NCBI RefSeq assembly: GCF_902652685.1
Contig: NZ_CACRUY010000015.1
Coordinates: forward strand, 38,969-102,968
Length of the DNA: 64,000 nt
Reading direction: 5' to 3'
Source of the DNA: Mycobacterium sp. Marseille-P9652
GTDB taxonomy: Bacteria > Actinomycetota > Actinomycetes > Mycobacteriales > Mycobacteriaceae
Positions 50,291 through 61,041 of the stretch are shown here, one piece after another. Position numbers and translations under genes: made by a program. A model generated the notes under the pieces. It was not told the DNA's origin. It was given only the letters and a program-made list of their open reading frames with translations, and made no database searches. The first letter of the stretch is position 1; each line of letters opens with the position of its first letter.

Positions 50291-50566
50291 ATGGCGGAAA
50301 AGAAAGCGCGCCGGGGAACGTCGCAGCGCGACGCGGTGCAGAAGATCCGCGAGGGCGAGACGTTCGCGGTCAACCTGCCGGTGGTGGGGCAATTCGAGAT
50401 TCCGCGGCCCGAGCAGTTGGCCTACTTCGGCGGCCTCGCGGCACTGGCCGCGCTGGAGCTGATCGACTGGCCGGTGGCCCTGGTGATCGCCGCCGGTCAC
50501 CTGATGGCCAGCAACCACCACAACAAGATCCTCGAGGAACTCGGCGAGGCGATGGAAGAGGCCTGA
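50291..50566 (+). CDS. Small hydrophobic protein (Rv0424c-like)
   Basis: 91 residues from the ATG at 50291 (an ATG at 50288 is one codon earlier). Basic N-terminus, then VNLPVVGQFEIPRPEQLAY and two membrane segments (~43-56 and 58-74), ending with an amphipathic acidic helix LEELGEAMEEA. It starts 10 bases after ctpH, and the length equals Rv0424c. It may be a CtpH-associated protein; function unknown. Confidence 0.8.
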   Translation: MAEKKARRGTSQRDAVQKIREGETFAVNLPVVGQFEIPRPEQLAYFGGLAALAALELIDWPVALVIAAGHLMASNHHNKILEELGEAMEEA

Positions 50567-50570
50567 CCCG

Positions 50571-53500
50571 TCAGCTCCGGACGGGTTCCGCCGCCAGGGC
50601 GTGGTGGAAGTCCAGCGTGACCTGCGTGCCGGCGGGCGTGCGCACGGTGTCGACGCGATCGGCGAGCCCACTCATCAGCGTCAGCCCCCGTCCCCGCCGC
50701 TTGCTGCGCAGGCTGGCCGACGAGTCGCCCATCCACCGGCCGGTGTCGCTGACCGTGATCGACACGGTTTCCCGCCGCACGAAGGCCTCCACGGACACGG
50801 TCTTGCGTGACTCGGCGTTGCTGCCGTGTTCGATCGCGTTCGTCACCGCCTCGCCGGTCGCCAGCAGGATGTCGAGCTCCTTGCGCGGCGCGACCGGGAG
50901 CCGCTTCAACCATTCCCGCAGCCGGTCTCGACCGACGGGGATCTGGGCCGGCACCGCGGGCAGGACGGTCGTGAAGCTGCACTCCGCCGCGTGGCTGGGG
51001 CGCACCGCCAGCAGCACGACGTCGTCGCGGTAGCCGTCGGGCGGGGTCATCCTGCTCAGCAGTTCGGTGCAGATGGCTTCGACCGGCAGGTCGGCGCAGT
51101 CGGCGGCGGCCGCCTTCAGCCGCGCGAACCCTTCGTCCAGGGTCTCACCGGCCCGCTCGACGAGGCCGTCGGTGTAGAGCACGATCAGGCTGCCCGGCGG
51201 CAGGTGGGCCGTCGCGGTCGGGTTCGCCGGGCGGTCGTCCGCGTCGTTCTCCCGCACGGCCACCGGGGCTCGCCGGCCGAACTCGAGGTACACCGGCGCC
51301 CGGTTCGGGCGGATGAGCAGCGGATAGGGGTGGCCCGCGCAACCGTAGCTGATGGTGCCGCGGCCCGTGTCGGGATCGGTATCGACCAGCGCGTAGGCCA
51401 GGGTTGCGCAGCGGGCGCCGGCGACGCTGGCCGCGTACCTGTCCAGGGCGCCCAGCACCGCGGCCGGCTCGGCCGCGGTGAGCGCCGAGGCGGCCACCGC
51501 GGCGCGCAGCCTGCTCATCACGATCGCGGCGGCCAGGCCGTGCCCCACCACGTCGCCGACGGAAGTCGCGATCCGGCTCGAGCGGTCCAGCGGGGTCACC
51601 GAGTACCAGTCGCCGCCGACGCGCATCGCCTCACCCGCGGGCTGGTACACCGCGGCCACCGCGGCGGCGGTGGAGCTGTGGTCCAGGTCGAGCAGGTGCT
51701 CCTGGAAGTCGACGGCGATGCGGTGCTCATGCGCCCTGACGCGCACCCGGTCGAGGGCCGACGACGTGAGTTCGGCCATCTGGACGAACGTTTCGAGTTC
51801 GGCCGGCTCGAAGCGGCGCGGCGCCGGCCATAACAAGGCCAGCACCCCGATCACCCGGCCGGAGCCGTCCCGCAGCGGATGGGCCACGCACGCGCGGATG
51901 CTGTCGGCGGTGTCCTGCACGGCGTGCTGATAGCGCGGGGGCAGCTCGAACGTGTCGGGGATGACCATCGGTTCGCCGGTGCGCACGACGTCGGAACCGA
52001 TGAGCGGCGAATCCAGGGACGTCACGTGATAGCGGTCGCGCAGCTCGACCGGGACGTCGCCGGCGTACTCGAACCGGATGTGGTGCTCGCCGTCGAGCAC
52101 GCCGATCGTCGCCGCCGCGGCGCCACCCGAACCCAACGCCGAGTTCAGCAGGGCGTCGAGCAGCGCCGCCACCGAGTCGCTGGCCTGCATCGCGGTGTCG
52201 AGCCGCACCAGGTCCGAGGCGAGCCCCAGCCGGGCCTCGCGACGCTGGCGGTCGCGTTCGCGCGCGACGGCGGACAGCCTCGACGCCACCCGCTCGACCA
52301 GCTCTTGAGACCGGAACGGCTTGGGCACGTAGTCGTCGGCCCCGCCGGCGAAACCCTCGGTGACGGCCTCGTCGCCCGCGCGTGCCGACAGCATGACGAC
52401 GGGAGTCGCGGCGAGCGCCGGGTCCGCGCGCAGCGCCGCGACCAACTCGAAACCGTCGAGGCGCGGCATCATGACGTCGGTGACGATGGCGTCCGGATGC
52501 AGCGCGCGGGCCGAGGAGAGGGCCGACTCCCCGTCGGCGGCGAGGACCGTGTCGAAGTGGCGCGAGAGGACGCGGTCGAGATGCGCCCGCATGTCGGCGT
52601 TGTCGTCGGCGATCAGCACCAGCGGGCGCGTCCGGTCGGGCGCGGCGGCCACCGCGTCGGCCCCGGGGGCGGGGGTCACCCACAGACGGGCCTCGGCCAC
52701 ATAGGGATTGGTGTCGTCCACGGCATTGGTGTCGTCCAGCAGCGCGCCGGGCGACTGATCGGCCGCGGGTCCCGCGGACAGCGGCAAGCGGATGGTCACC
52801 GTCGTACCGCTGTCGAGCTCGCTCGCGATCCCGACGGACCCGCCGTGCAGCTCGACCAGCCCGCGGACGAGGGACAGCCCGATCCCGGCCCCTTCCACGC
52901 TGCGCCCGCGCGCATTGTCGGCGCGGTAGAACCGTTCGAACAGGCGGTCCAGGTCGTCGGCGGCGATCCCCACCCCGGTGTCGCGAACAGCGACCAGGCA
53001 GTGCGTGGCGTCGGCGCCCACCTCGACCGAGATCGACCCGCTCATCGTGTATTTCACCGCGTTGGACAGCAGGTTGAGGACGATCGTCTCCCACATGCTT
53101 GCGTCGACGTCCGCGAGCGCGGGCCCGCAGTCCACGATCAGCTCGAGGCCCGCCCGCCGGCAGAGCTCGGTGAACGACGACGCGATGTGCGCGGTCAGCG
53201 CGCCCACGTCGGCGCAGACCAGGTCGGCGTTGGCCCGGCCGGCCTCGATCCGGGAGAAGTCGAGCAGCGAGTCGACCAGGCGCTGCAGCCGCCGCCCGTT
53301 GCGGGCGGCGACGCTGAGCCGTTCGGCCAGCGCGCTTCCCGGCGGCGCGTCGGCGAGCGCGTCGTCGATCGGCCCGAGCAGCAGGGTGAGCGGTGTGCGG
53401 AACTCGTGGCTGACGTTGGTCAGGAAGGCCGTCTTCGCCCGGTCCAGCTCGGCGAGCGCGTCGGCGCGCTGCCGCTGCTGCTCATAGGAGACGATCGACG

Positions 53501-54458
53501 TGAACGCCGACGACAACTGGTCGGCCAGCAGTTGGCAGAAGCCCCGGTACTGCTCGTCCAGCGGCCGTCGCGGTGTGGTGCCGACCACCAGCGCCCCGCC
53601 GGTCGGGCCGTCCCCGAGCGGCAACACCAGCGCGCGTTCGCAGCAGTCGCCATCGAGCACGTCCCGGATGCCGGGAATCGCGTCGGCCACCCCGTCGATG
53701 ACCAGCAACTCGGCCCTGGACCGCGACCCGGCGTCCCACTCGGTCAGATGCTTCAATTCCCTTGGCAACAGCGGCAATACGGACGGCGTCGCGCCGCGCA
53801 GGGTGACCTCGCCGGACTCGGGGTCCTGGACGTAGACGGCGATGAAGGGGAGATCGGCGGGCTGGCTCGCGCACGCGGCGACGGCCGCGCCGACCGCCTC
53901 GTTGACCGTGCGCGGCTCGACGGTCGCCGCTGCGACGGCGTTCAGCAGTTGCAGCCGGCGTTCGCTCAGCACCCGTTCGGTGGTTTCGATGACGGCGCAG
54001 AAAATGGCGCTCACGGCGCCGTCCTCGCCGATGGTCGGGCTGTACGTGAAGGTGAAGTACCGCTCCACCGGGACACCGTGGGTGACGATCTCCAGCATCA
54101 GGTCGTTCGACCACGTCGCCTCGCCCGTGGCGAACACGCCGGCCAGCATGGGGCCGATCTCGTCCCAGATCTCCGACCAGACCCGCTCCCCCGGCGCGCC
54201 CAGAGCGGCGGGATGCTTGTCGCCGAGGATCTGGGCGTACCCGTCGTTGTAGACCATGAACCGGTCGTCGGGCCCCAGCCACAGGAACATGGGGAACCGC
54301 GAGGTGAGCATGATGGCCACCGCGGCGCGAACCTCGCCGGGCCAACTCTCGGGCGAGCCCAAAGGATGTGCGGCCCAATCGAATTCGGTGAACCGCCGAC
54401 CCATCTCCCCGCCCAGCGCGGCCGCAGCCGAAAGGTCGGCCGGCAGGCGGGCGGTCAT
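50571..54458 (-). CDS. Giant hybrid sensor: PAS-GAF-histidine kinase-REC-GAF-PP2C phosphatase-RsbW kinase
   Basis: 1295 residues, soluble (no membrane helix). Order: PAS (~30-165), GAF (~185-340), HisKA with H351 in SHEFRTPL, HATPase (NLLSNAVKYT, DTGVGIA, GAGIGLSLV), receiver domain with acceptor D661 in VTDVMMPR and KPF switch Lys, second GAF (~735-885), SpoIIE-type phosphatase (GGDWYS, VGDVVGHGL, LYTDGLVER, RDDVVLL; ~912-1150), and a C-terminal RsbW-like kinase (ATGEAVTNAIEHG, RGRGLTLMSGL; ~1160-1286). All active-site residues look intact. It combines two-component sensing with anti-sigma partner switching. Coupled by ATGA to the STAS gene before it. Confidence 0.92.
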   Translation of the reverse strand: MTARLPADLSAAAALGGEMGRRFTEFDWAAHPLGSPESWPGEVRAAVAIMLTSRFPMFLWLGPDDRFMVYNDGYAQILGDKHPAALGAPGERVWSEIWDEIGPMLAGVFATGEATWSNDLMLEIVTHGVPVERYFTFTYSPTIGEDGAVSAIFCAVIETTERVLSERRLQLLNAVAAATVEPRTVNEAVGAAVAACASQPADLPFIAVYVQDPESGEVTLRGATPSVLPLLPRELKHLTEWDAGSRSRAELLVIDGVADAIPGIRDVLDGDCCERALVLPLGDGPTGGALVVGTTPRRPLDEQYRGFCQLLADQLSSAFTSIVSYEQQRQRADALAELDRAKTAFLTNVSHEFRTPLTLLLGPIDDALADAPPGSALAERLSVAARNGRRLQRLVDSLLDFSRIEAGRANADLVCADVGALTAHIASSFTELCRRAGLELIVDCGPALADVDASMWETIVLNLLSNAVKYTMSGSISVEVGADATHCLVAVRDTGVGIAADDLDRLFERFYRADNARGRSVEGAGIGLSLVRGLVELHGGSVGIASELDSGTTVTIRLPLSAGPAADQSPGALLDDTNAVDDTNPYVAEARLWVTPAPGADAVAAAPDRTRPLVLIADDNADMRAHLDRVLSRHFDTVLAADGESALSSARALHPDAIVTDVMMPRLDGFELVAALRADPALAATPVVMLSARAGDEAVTEGFAGGADDYVPKPFRSQELVERVASRLSAVARERDRQRREARLGLASDLVRLDTAMQASDSVAALLDALLNSALGSGGAAAATIGVLDGEHHIRFEYAGDVPVELRDRYHVTSLDSPLIGSDVVRTGEPMVIPDTFELPPRYQHAVQDTADSIRACVAHPLRDGSGRVIGVLALLWPAPRRFEPAELETFVQMAELTSSALDRVRVRAHEHRIAVDFQEHLLDLDHSSTAAAVAAVYQPAGEAMRVGGDWYSVTPLDRSSRIATSVGDVVGHGLAAAIVMSRLRAAVAASALTAAEPAAVLGALDRYAASVAGARCATLAYALVDTDPDTGRGTISYGCAGHPYPLLIRPNRAPVYLEFGRRAPVAVRENDADDRPANPTATAHLPPGSLIVLYTDGLVERAGETLDEGFARLKAAAADCADLPVEAICTELLSRMTPPDGYRDDVVLLAVRPSHAAECSFTTVLPAVPAQIPVGRDRLREWLKRLPVAPRKELDILLATGEAVTNAIEHGSNAESRKTVSVEAFVRRETVSITVSDTGRWMGDSSASLRSKRRGRGLTLMSGLADRVDTVRTPAGTQVTLDFHHALAAEPVRS

Positions 54459-54811
54459 CGTTCAGGCTTGCTATGGAGTGCCGCGGACAGCGTCGGGTAC
54501 ACGTCGAGGACGCGATCGAGCTCGGTGACCTGGATGGGCCGCAGCACCTGGTCGTGATCGGCGACCAGGCGCACTGCCGTGCCGGCTTCCTTGCCGTCCT
54601 CGTGGCAGTCGAGGACCGCGTTGATCGCGGCGCTGCCGAAGAAGGTCACGGGCTGCAGGTCGAGCACGACCAGCCGGGACGGATGCGAGCCGGCCAGCCG
54701 CAGCGCCTCCGCCAGGCGCGGGGCAAGTTCGTCGACCGTGCTCGAGTCCACCTCGCCTTGAACCCGCACCAACACGGCCTCCTCACGGGGCTCGCAATCG
54801 ACCGCCAACAT
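54455..54811 (-). CDS. STAS-domain anti-sigma-factor antagonist (RsbV/SpoIIAA type)
   Basis: 118 residues from the ATG at 54811, which is better placed after the GAAGGG site than the GTG at 54817. The STAS fold is clear: VRVQGEVDSSTVDELAPRL, then LVVLDLQPVTFFGSAAINAV. The usual phospho-acceptor motif D-S-S/T-G reads G-S-A-A here, so one Ser remains; the G-S-A form is common in actinobacterial antagonists. It overlaps the sensor gene by 4 bases and is the obvious partner of its phosphatase and RsbW domains. Confidence 0.92.
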   Translation of the reverse strand: MLAVDCEPREEAVLVRVQGEVDSSTVDELAPRLAEALRLAGSHPSRLVVLDLQPVTFFGSAAINAVLDCHEDGKEAGTAVRLVADHDQVLRPIQVTELDRVLDVYPTLSAALHSKPER

Positions 54812-54930
54812 TCCCACGCCCTTCGCCGCCTCGCCGCTAAGCCTTCGGGGCGCGGATGCCCGAGGTGCGCCGTCGAAGGTGCTTCGAGCCTATCCGTTGG
54901 TGAACACCCGCATTCCCGGTATTAGCCACC

Positions 54931-55620
54931 TCAATCAGCGGACTCGGCGGGGACCCGTTCGTGAACCGTCAGCAACACATGGTCGAACTGGCTCTGCGCG
55001 GCGGGCGCCGGGCTCGGCAGCGTCGCCACCTCGTCGAGGAGTTGCTTGGCCAGCGCGCGCAGCTTGACGTTCGTCTCCTGGGACCGCCACTGCAGAATCC
55101 GGAAAGCCTGTTCGGAGCTGATCCGGTAGACGTACATCAGCACCCCTTTGGCCTGTTCGATCGCGGCGCGGTTCTCGAACAGGTCCGGCAGCGCCTCGTC
55201 GAGCACCTCGCGCCGGGTCTCGTGGCGCTCCTCGTCGAAGGTGTCGGTGAGATCGATGTAGTAGCCCGTGGTGCCCACCACCGCGCCCGAGTCGTCCACC
55301 ATGCGGTCGGCGACGACGATCGCGTCGTGCACCCGTCCGGCGGTGTCGACGAAGCGGTGCCGGCTGGAGAACGACTCCTCGGACAGCAGGGCGGTGTCCA
55401 GCAACTCCTGGACGTGGGCGCGATCGTCGGGATGACGATGGGAAAGAAGGAGCTTCGTGGTCGGCTCGACGGTCCCGGGCTCGTAGCCGTGCATCCTGGC
55501 CACCTCGTCGGACCACTCCCAGCGCTGGCCCACGAACCAGAACCGGACCGTCCCGACATTCAGGTATCCCGGGGCGGGTTCGGCGGGCGCGGCGGCGGCC
55601 GTTGTCGCGGGATCTTGCAC
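54931..55620 (-). CDS. PAS-ANTAR response protein
   Basis: About 229 residues from GTG at 55620 (a TTG at 55665 is also open; neither has a well-spaced ribosome site). PAS-like sensory domain ~30-130 (WSDEVARMHGYEPG, HRHPDDRAHVQELL). An ANTAR RNA-binding domain spans ~144-200: NRAAIEQAKGVLMYVYRISSEQAF, then RSQETNVKLRALAKQLL. ANTAR proteins act as antiterminators on hairpins in nascent RNA. It lies 119 bases upstream of the STAS gene in the same direction and directly divergent from the thiC riboswitch. Confidence 0.9.
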   Translation of the reverse strand: MQDPATTAAAAPAEPAPGYLNVGTVRFWFVGQRWEWSDEVARMHGYEPGTVEPTTKLLLSHRHPDDRAHVQELLDTALLSEESFSSRHRFVDTAGRVHDAIVVADRMVDDSGAVVGTTGYYIDLTDTFDEERHETRREVLDEALPDLFENRAAIEQAKGVLMYVYRISSEQAFRILQWRSQETNVKLRALAKQLLDEVATLPSPAPAAQSQFDHVLLTVHERVPAESAD

Positions 55621-55693
55621 CCTCCGATCTTCCCATTTGGGTCGTATCGGCGGCCACCGGCCCAAAGGGGTAACGTCGCCAGCGGACCATCCA

Positions 55694-58251
<2,558 letters not shown>

Positions 58252-58252
<1 letters not shown>

Positions 58253-58872
58253 TGGTCCTCGACGAGATCGCCGGCCTGGCCCACGAACCCGACGGCAAGC
58301 CGTCGGGTGTGGTGGTGTTGACCCACGGCGCGGGTGGCAACCGGGATTCGCCACTGCTGCAGCAACTTTGCGACGAATGGGCGCGCCGCGGCTGGCTGGC
58401 GGTCCGCTACAACCTGCCCTACCGCAGGCGACGGCCGACCGGCCCGCCGTCGGGTTCGGCCGCCGCCGACCGTGAGGGCATCGTCGAGGCAATCACGTTG
58501 TGCCGCGGGCTGGTTGACGGTCCGCTGATCGCCGGTGGGCATTCCTACGGCGGCCGCCAGACGTCCATGGTGGTGGCCGACGGCGGCGCCCCGGTCGACC
58601 TGCTGACGTTGTTCTCTTATCCCGTTCACCCACCCGGGAAGCCGGAGCGTGCCCGCATCGAGCACCTGCCCGGCATCGCGGTGCCCACCGTGTTCACGCA
58701 CGGCACGTCGGACCCGTTCGGCACGCCCGAGGAACTGCGCGCCGCCGCGGCGCTCATACCCGCGCCCACCGAGGTCGTGGAGATCGCCGGCGCGCGGCAC
58801 GATCTGCGTTCGAAGACCCTCGACGTGCCCGCGCTGGCCGTGGACGCCGCCTTGCGCCTGGTGGAGGGCTAA
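58252..58872 (+). CDS. Alpha/beta-hydrolase (Rv0421c-like, KANL3/Tex30 type)
   Basis: 206 residues. Fold motifs: VVLTHGAGGNRDSPLLQQL, nucleophile elbow GGHSYGGRQ with the Ser, then THGTSDPFGTPEEL (Asp) and AGARHDLR (His). It looks catalytically intact. It follows thiD with a one-base overlap and so is likely in the TPP-controlled operon, although no link to thiamine is known to me. A GTG one codon upstream is also open. Confidence 0.88.
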
Positions 58873-58896
58873 GCTCGTCAGCCGGAGGTGCCGCGC

Positions 58897-59121
58897 GTGT
58901 GGGACAAGATTCGCCAGGTGCTCGAGTTCCGGGTCTCCGTCGGCCAACTCATAGCGCTCGGAATCATCGTCGGCACCCCGTATCTCCTGATCGGCACGAT
59001 CTGGTCGACCACGCACACCGAGCACCTGCATCAACTGCAGGGGGTCGACCTGGCGGTGTCCTTCCTCGGGTCGATCGTGTCGTGGCCGGTGTTGATCTTC
59101 GCCAACGTGTGCATGACCTGA
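58897..59121 (+). CDS. Small membrane protein (Rv0420c-like)
   Basis: 74 residues from the GTG at 58897, 8 bases after GGAGG; the GTG at 58888 is too close to that site. Two membrane segments (about 16-33 and 50-70), with the loop WSTTHTEHLHQLQG between. It ends next to lpqM, facing it. Rv0420c occupies this position but is annotated longer, so the homology is by place. Function unknown. Confidence 0.65.
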   Translation: MWDKIRQVLEFRVSVGQLIALGIIVGTPYLLIGTIWSTTHTEHLHQLQGVDLAVSFLGSIVSWPVLIFANVCMT

Positions 59122-59130
59122 CGCGCGCCG

Positions 59131-60588
59131 TCATCCGGGATAGCGCGAGTAGCACGCGTCCATCTGGCCGCCGACGCCGCCGCGGAACGCCGCGATCCGG
59201 GTGAAGCCCGCGGGCACGCTCGTGCCGTCGGCGTCGCTGGCGACCAGGTGATTGGTGAGCAGTCCGGCCACGGCCTCGTCGAGATCACCGGCGGTCAGCA
59301 CCAGCTGCTTTTTCGACGGCAGGTCGATGGGTTCGGCCATCTTGCGGTGGACCACGCCCGTCAGGCACGCCGTCCGCAGCGCCGTCCATGGGCTCTGCAT
59401 CGGCAGGCCGCGCTCGTGCTGGACGGCGAGCGCGTACCTCGACATCACGACCGACAGGGCGGTGTCGTCACCCTGCGGCAGGCTCTGTTGCTTCTCGTCG
59501 GCGACCTTGCCCAGCTGCGCCAGTGCCGGCAGGTCCACCACGATCGTGTTGGTCGCCGGGCAGTATGACGCCGGTGGGCTGGGCTTGGCGTCGGCGCAAT
59601 CCGCGGGGGTGAAGGACAGTTTGGGCGGATTCTTGGGCGCGAAGATCTGGCCCAGCAGTTCCATCAGCGTCGACAAGGTGTCCTCGTCGATGGGCACCTC
59701 GCCGGTCTCCGGGTCGCCGTTGTTGTCGAATCGCAACGCCTTCGGCAGGTCGCCGCGGCGCTGCTCGATCTCTTGGCTGTTGATGCCCGCGCAGGCCGGT
59801 GCGCCGGAGATGAAGCCCATCTGGAAGGCGCTCACCCGGTCCAGCGCCGACCCGTGCTCGTCGTCGTTTTCGGTGTCGGTGTCCATCACCGGGTCGCGCG
59901 TGGTGATGATGCCCGCCAGCACGTGGTCCAGCCCGTCGGCGGTGCTGAGCGTGAACCGCGGCGACTTGCCGTCCGCCACCCAGAACAGGTAGACGCCGGC
60001 GAAGCAGTCGGCCTGTTGCTCGCGGACGATGGTCGGGTCCTTCCGGGTCACCAGTTTGGCCATCTGCTGCAGGGCGTGCCCGAATTCGTGCGCCAGCACA
60101 GCGTTGACAGACATGTCACCGAAATACCGCTGCGCCACCGGCATGAACACGCCGCGATCCCAGGCGATGAGGTTGCAGCGGCCGGTGAAGAAGGCGTTGA
60201 CGAGTTTGTAGGTCTCCTCGTGGCAGACGATCGGGCTGCGCGGGTCGTCCGAGTTGTACGACACCAGCTTGCCGACCGGGACGAAGGTTCCCTTCAGCGA
60301 CTGGCTGTACACGGACTTCCAGTAGTCCTCGATGTCGTTGACCGACAGCAGGGACAGCTTGTCGATGGCCCCGTTGTCGGTGTTGACCACCGTTCCGTCC
60401 GGGCTCGGCGCGTTGGTGCGAATTCCGCTGGGCCCGTTGGTGGCGGCAAGTCCGCCCACCCGGAACGGGTCGTTGAGCATCGACAGCGCCCGGCCGTCGA
60501 CGAAGGTGGCGCACCCGGCCACGACGAGCGCGCTGACCGCGCAGGCGATGGCCGACTTCAGACGTCGAGAACGAACGCGCTCACTCAT
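59131..60588 (-). CDS. lpqM: Zinc metalloprotease lipoprotein LpqM
   Basis: 485 residues from ATG at 60588 (an upstream ATG at 60627 is open but gives an unusual N-terminus). Signal peptide with lipobox LVVAGC, Cys at residue 26. The zinc protease motif HEFGH spans residues 167-171 in VLAHEFGHALQ, with a further Glu in VREQQADCFAG. It is anchored outside the membrane. In mycobacteria LpqM has been linked to DNA transfer. Matches Rv0419 in length and place. Confidence 0.92.
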   Translation of the reverse strand: MSERVRSRRLKSAIACAVSALVVAGCATFVDGRALSMLNDPFRVGGLAATNGPSGIRTNAPSPDGTVVNTDNGAIDKLSLLSVNDIEDYWKSVYSQSLKGTFVPVGKLVSYNSDDPRSPIVCHEETYKLVNAFFTGRCNLIAWDRGVFMPVAQRYFGDMSVNAVLAHEFGHALQQMAKLVTRKDPTIVREQQADCFAGVYLFWVADGKSPRFTLSTADGLDHVLAGIITTRDPVMDTDTENDDEHGSALDRVSAFQMGFISGAPACAGINSQEIEQRRGDLPKALRFDNNGDPETGEVPIDEDTLSTLMELLGQIFAPKNPPKLSFTPADCADAKPSPPASYCPATNTIVVDLPALAQLGKVADEKQQSLPQGDDTALSVVMSRYALAVQHERGLPMQSPWTALRTACLTGVVHRKMAEPIDLPSKKQLVLTAGDLDEAVAGLLTNHLVASDADGTSVPAGFTRIAAFRGGVGGQMDACYSRYPG

Positions 60589-60671
60589 GAACAACCTCAT
60601 CCCGACCGGGCTGCACGGCAGCATCAAAGGGCCTCATTCTAAGTCGGCCGGCGAACGCCGGCAGCCCAATT

Positions 60672-60885
60672 CGACACCTCAGAAAGGAGGCGGGTCGTCG
60701 TCGGGCGGGGCGGGCCCGACGTCGCCCGGGGCGGCGTTATTTCGGGCGAGGCGGGCGTTTCGGTTGTGTTTGCGTTCGCGGGCGATGCGGGTGGCGCGGT
60801 CCCGGGCGCGGGTGCGGCGGCGTGTGGGCATCATGGCGCCGCGGTCGGTGCAAGGCCCATCAGCGGGCACGGAGCGTCGAGGTGC
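60672..60885. repeat. Direct repeat partner of 63791-64000 (REP13E12 tail)
   Basis: About 200 bases here, from AGAAAGG through GGCGGGTCGTCGTCGGG to CGGTCGGTGCA, recur with moderate divergence at 63791-64000 in the same orientation. The two copies bracket the tandem cyclase genes. Confidence 0.85.
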
Positions 60886-61008
60886 CGGGCCGGTGGTAGG
60901 GAACAGCAGCGCGCTGCCCGGGGTGGTGACATGAATGCGCCCGCCGAGCAGCCTCCAGATAATCGAGCCGTCGACTCGGTGGCGATCGCCAAGCGCCCTC
61001 GACTCCGG
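60679..61008 (-). pseudogene. REP13E12 (DUF222/HNH endonuclease) C-terminal remnant, copy 1
   Basis: An open frame without a start, closed upstream by a stop at 61009-61011, gives D-G-S-I-I-W, then VTTPGSALLFP and a C-terminus RRRTRARDRATRIA...PPDDDPPPF. These are the last parts of mycobacterial 13E12-family proteins, which carry a DUF222 and an HNH nuclease domain. The nuclease core itself is missing. It runs against the following cyclase gene and includes that gene's upstream region. A 63-residue version starting at GTG 60870 is possible but probably not functional. Confidence 0.75.
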
Positions 61009-61041
61009 TCATCGACGCGTTCCTCGGCTTAAACTTCCGCA
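60964..61041 (+). repeat. 78-base upstream region duplicated before both cyclase genes
   Basis: The 78 bases before the GTG at 61042 are clearly similar to the 78 bases before the ATG at 62480 (62402-62479). Both begin CGAGCCGTCGACTCG and share ATCGACGCGTTCC-CGGCTTA-ACTTCCGC. This shows that the duplication included the upstream control region. Confidence 0.85.

Noticed and set aside
51879-54557. 892-codon open frame on the plus strand across the sensor kinase
   Set aside because: It is an antisense shadow. The minus strand carries continuous conserved kinase, receiver and phosphatase motifs.
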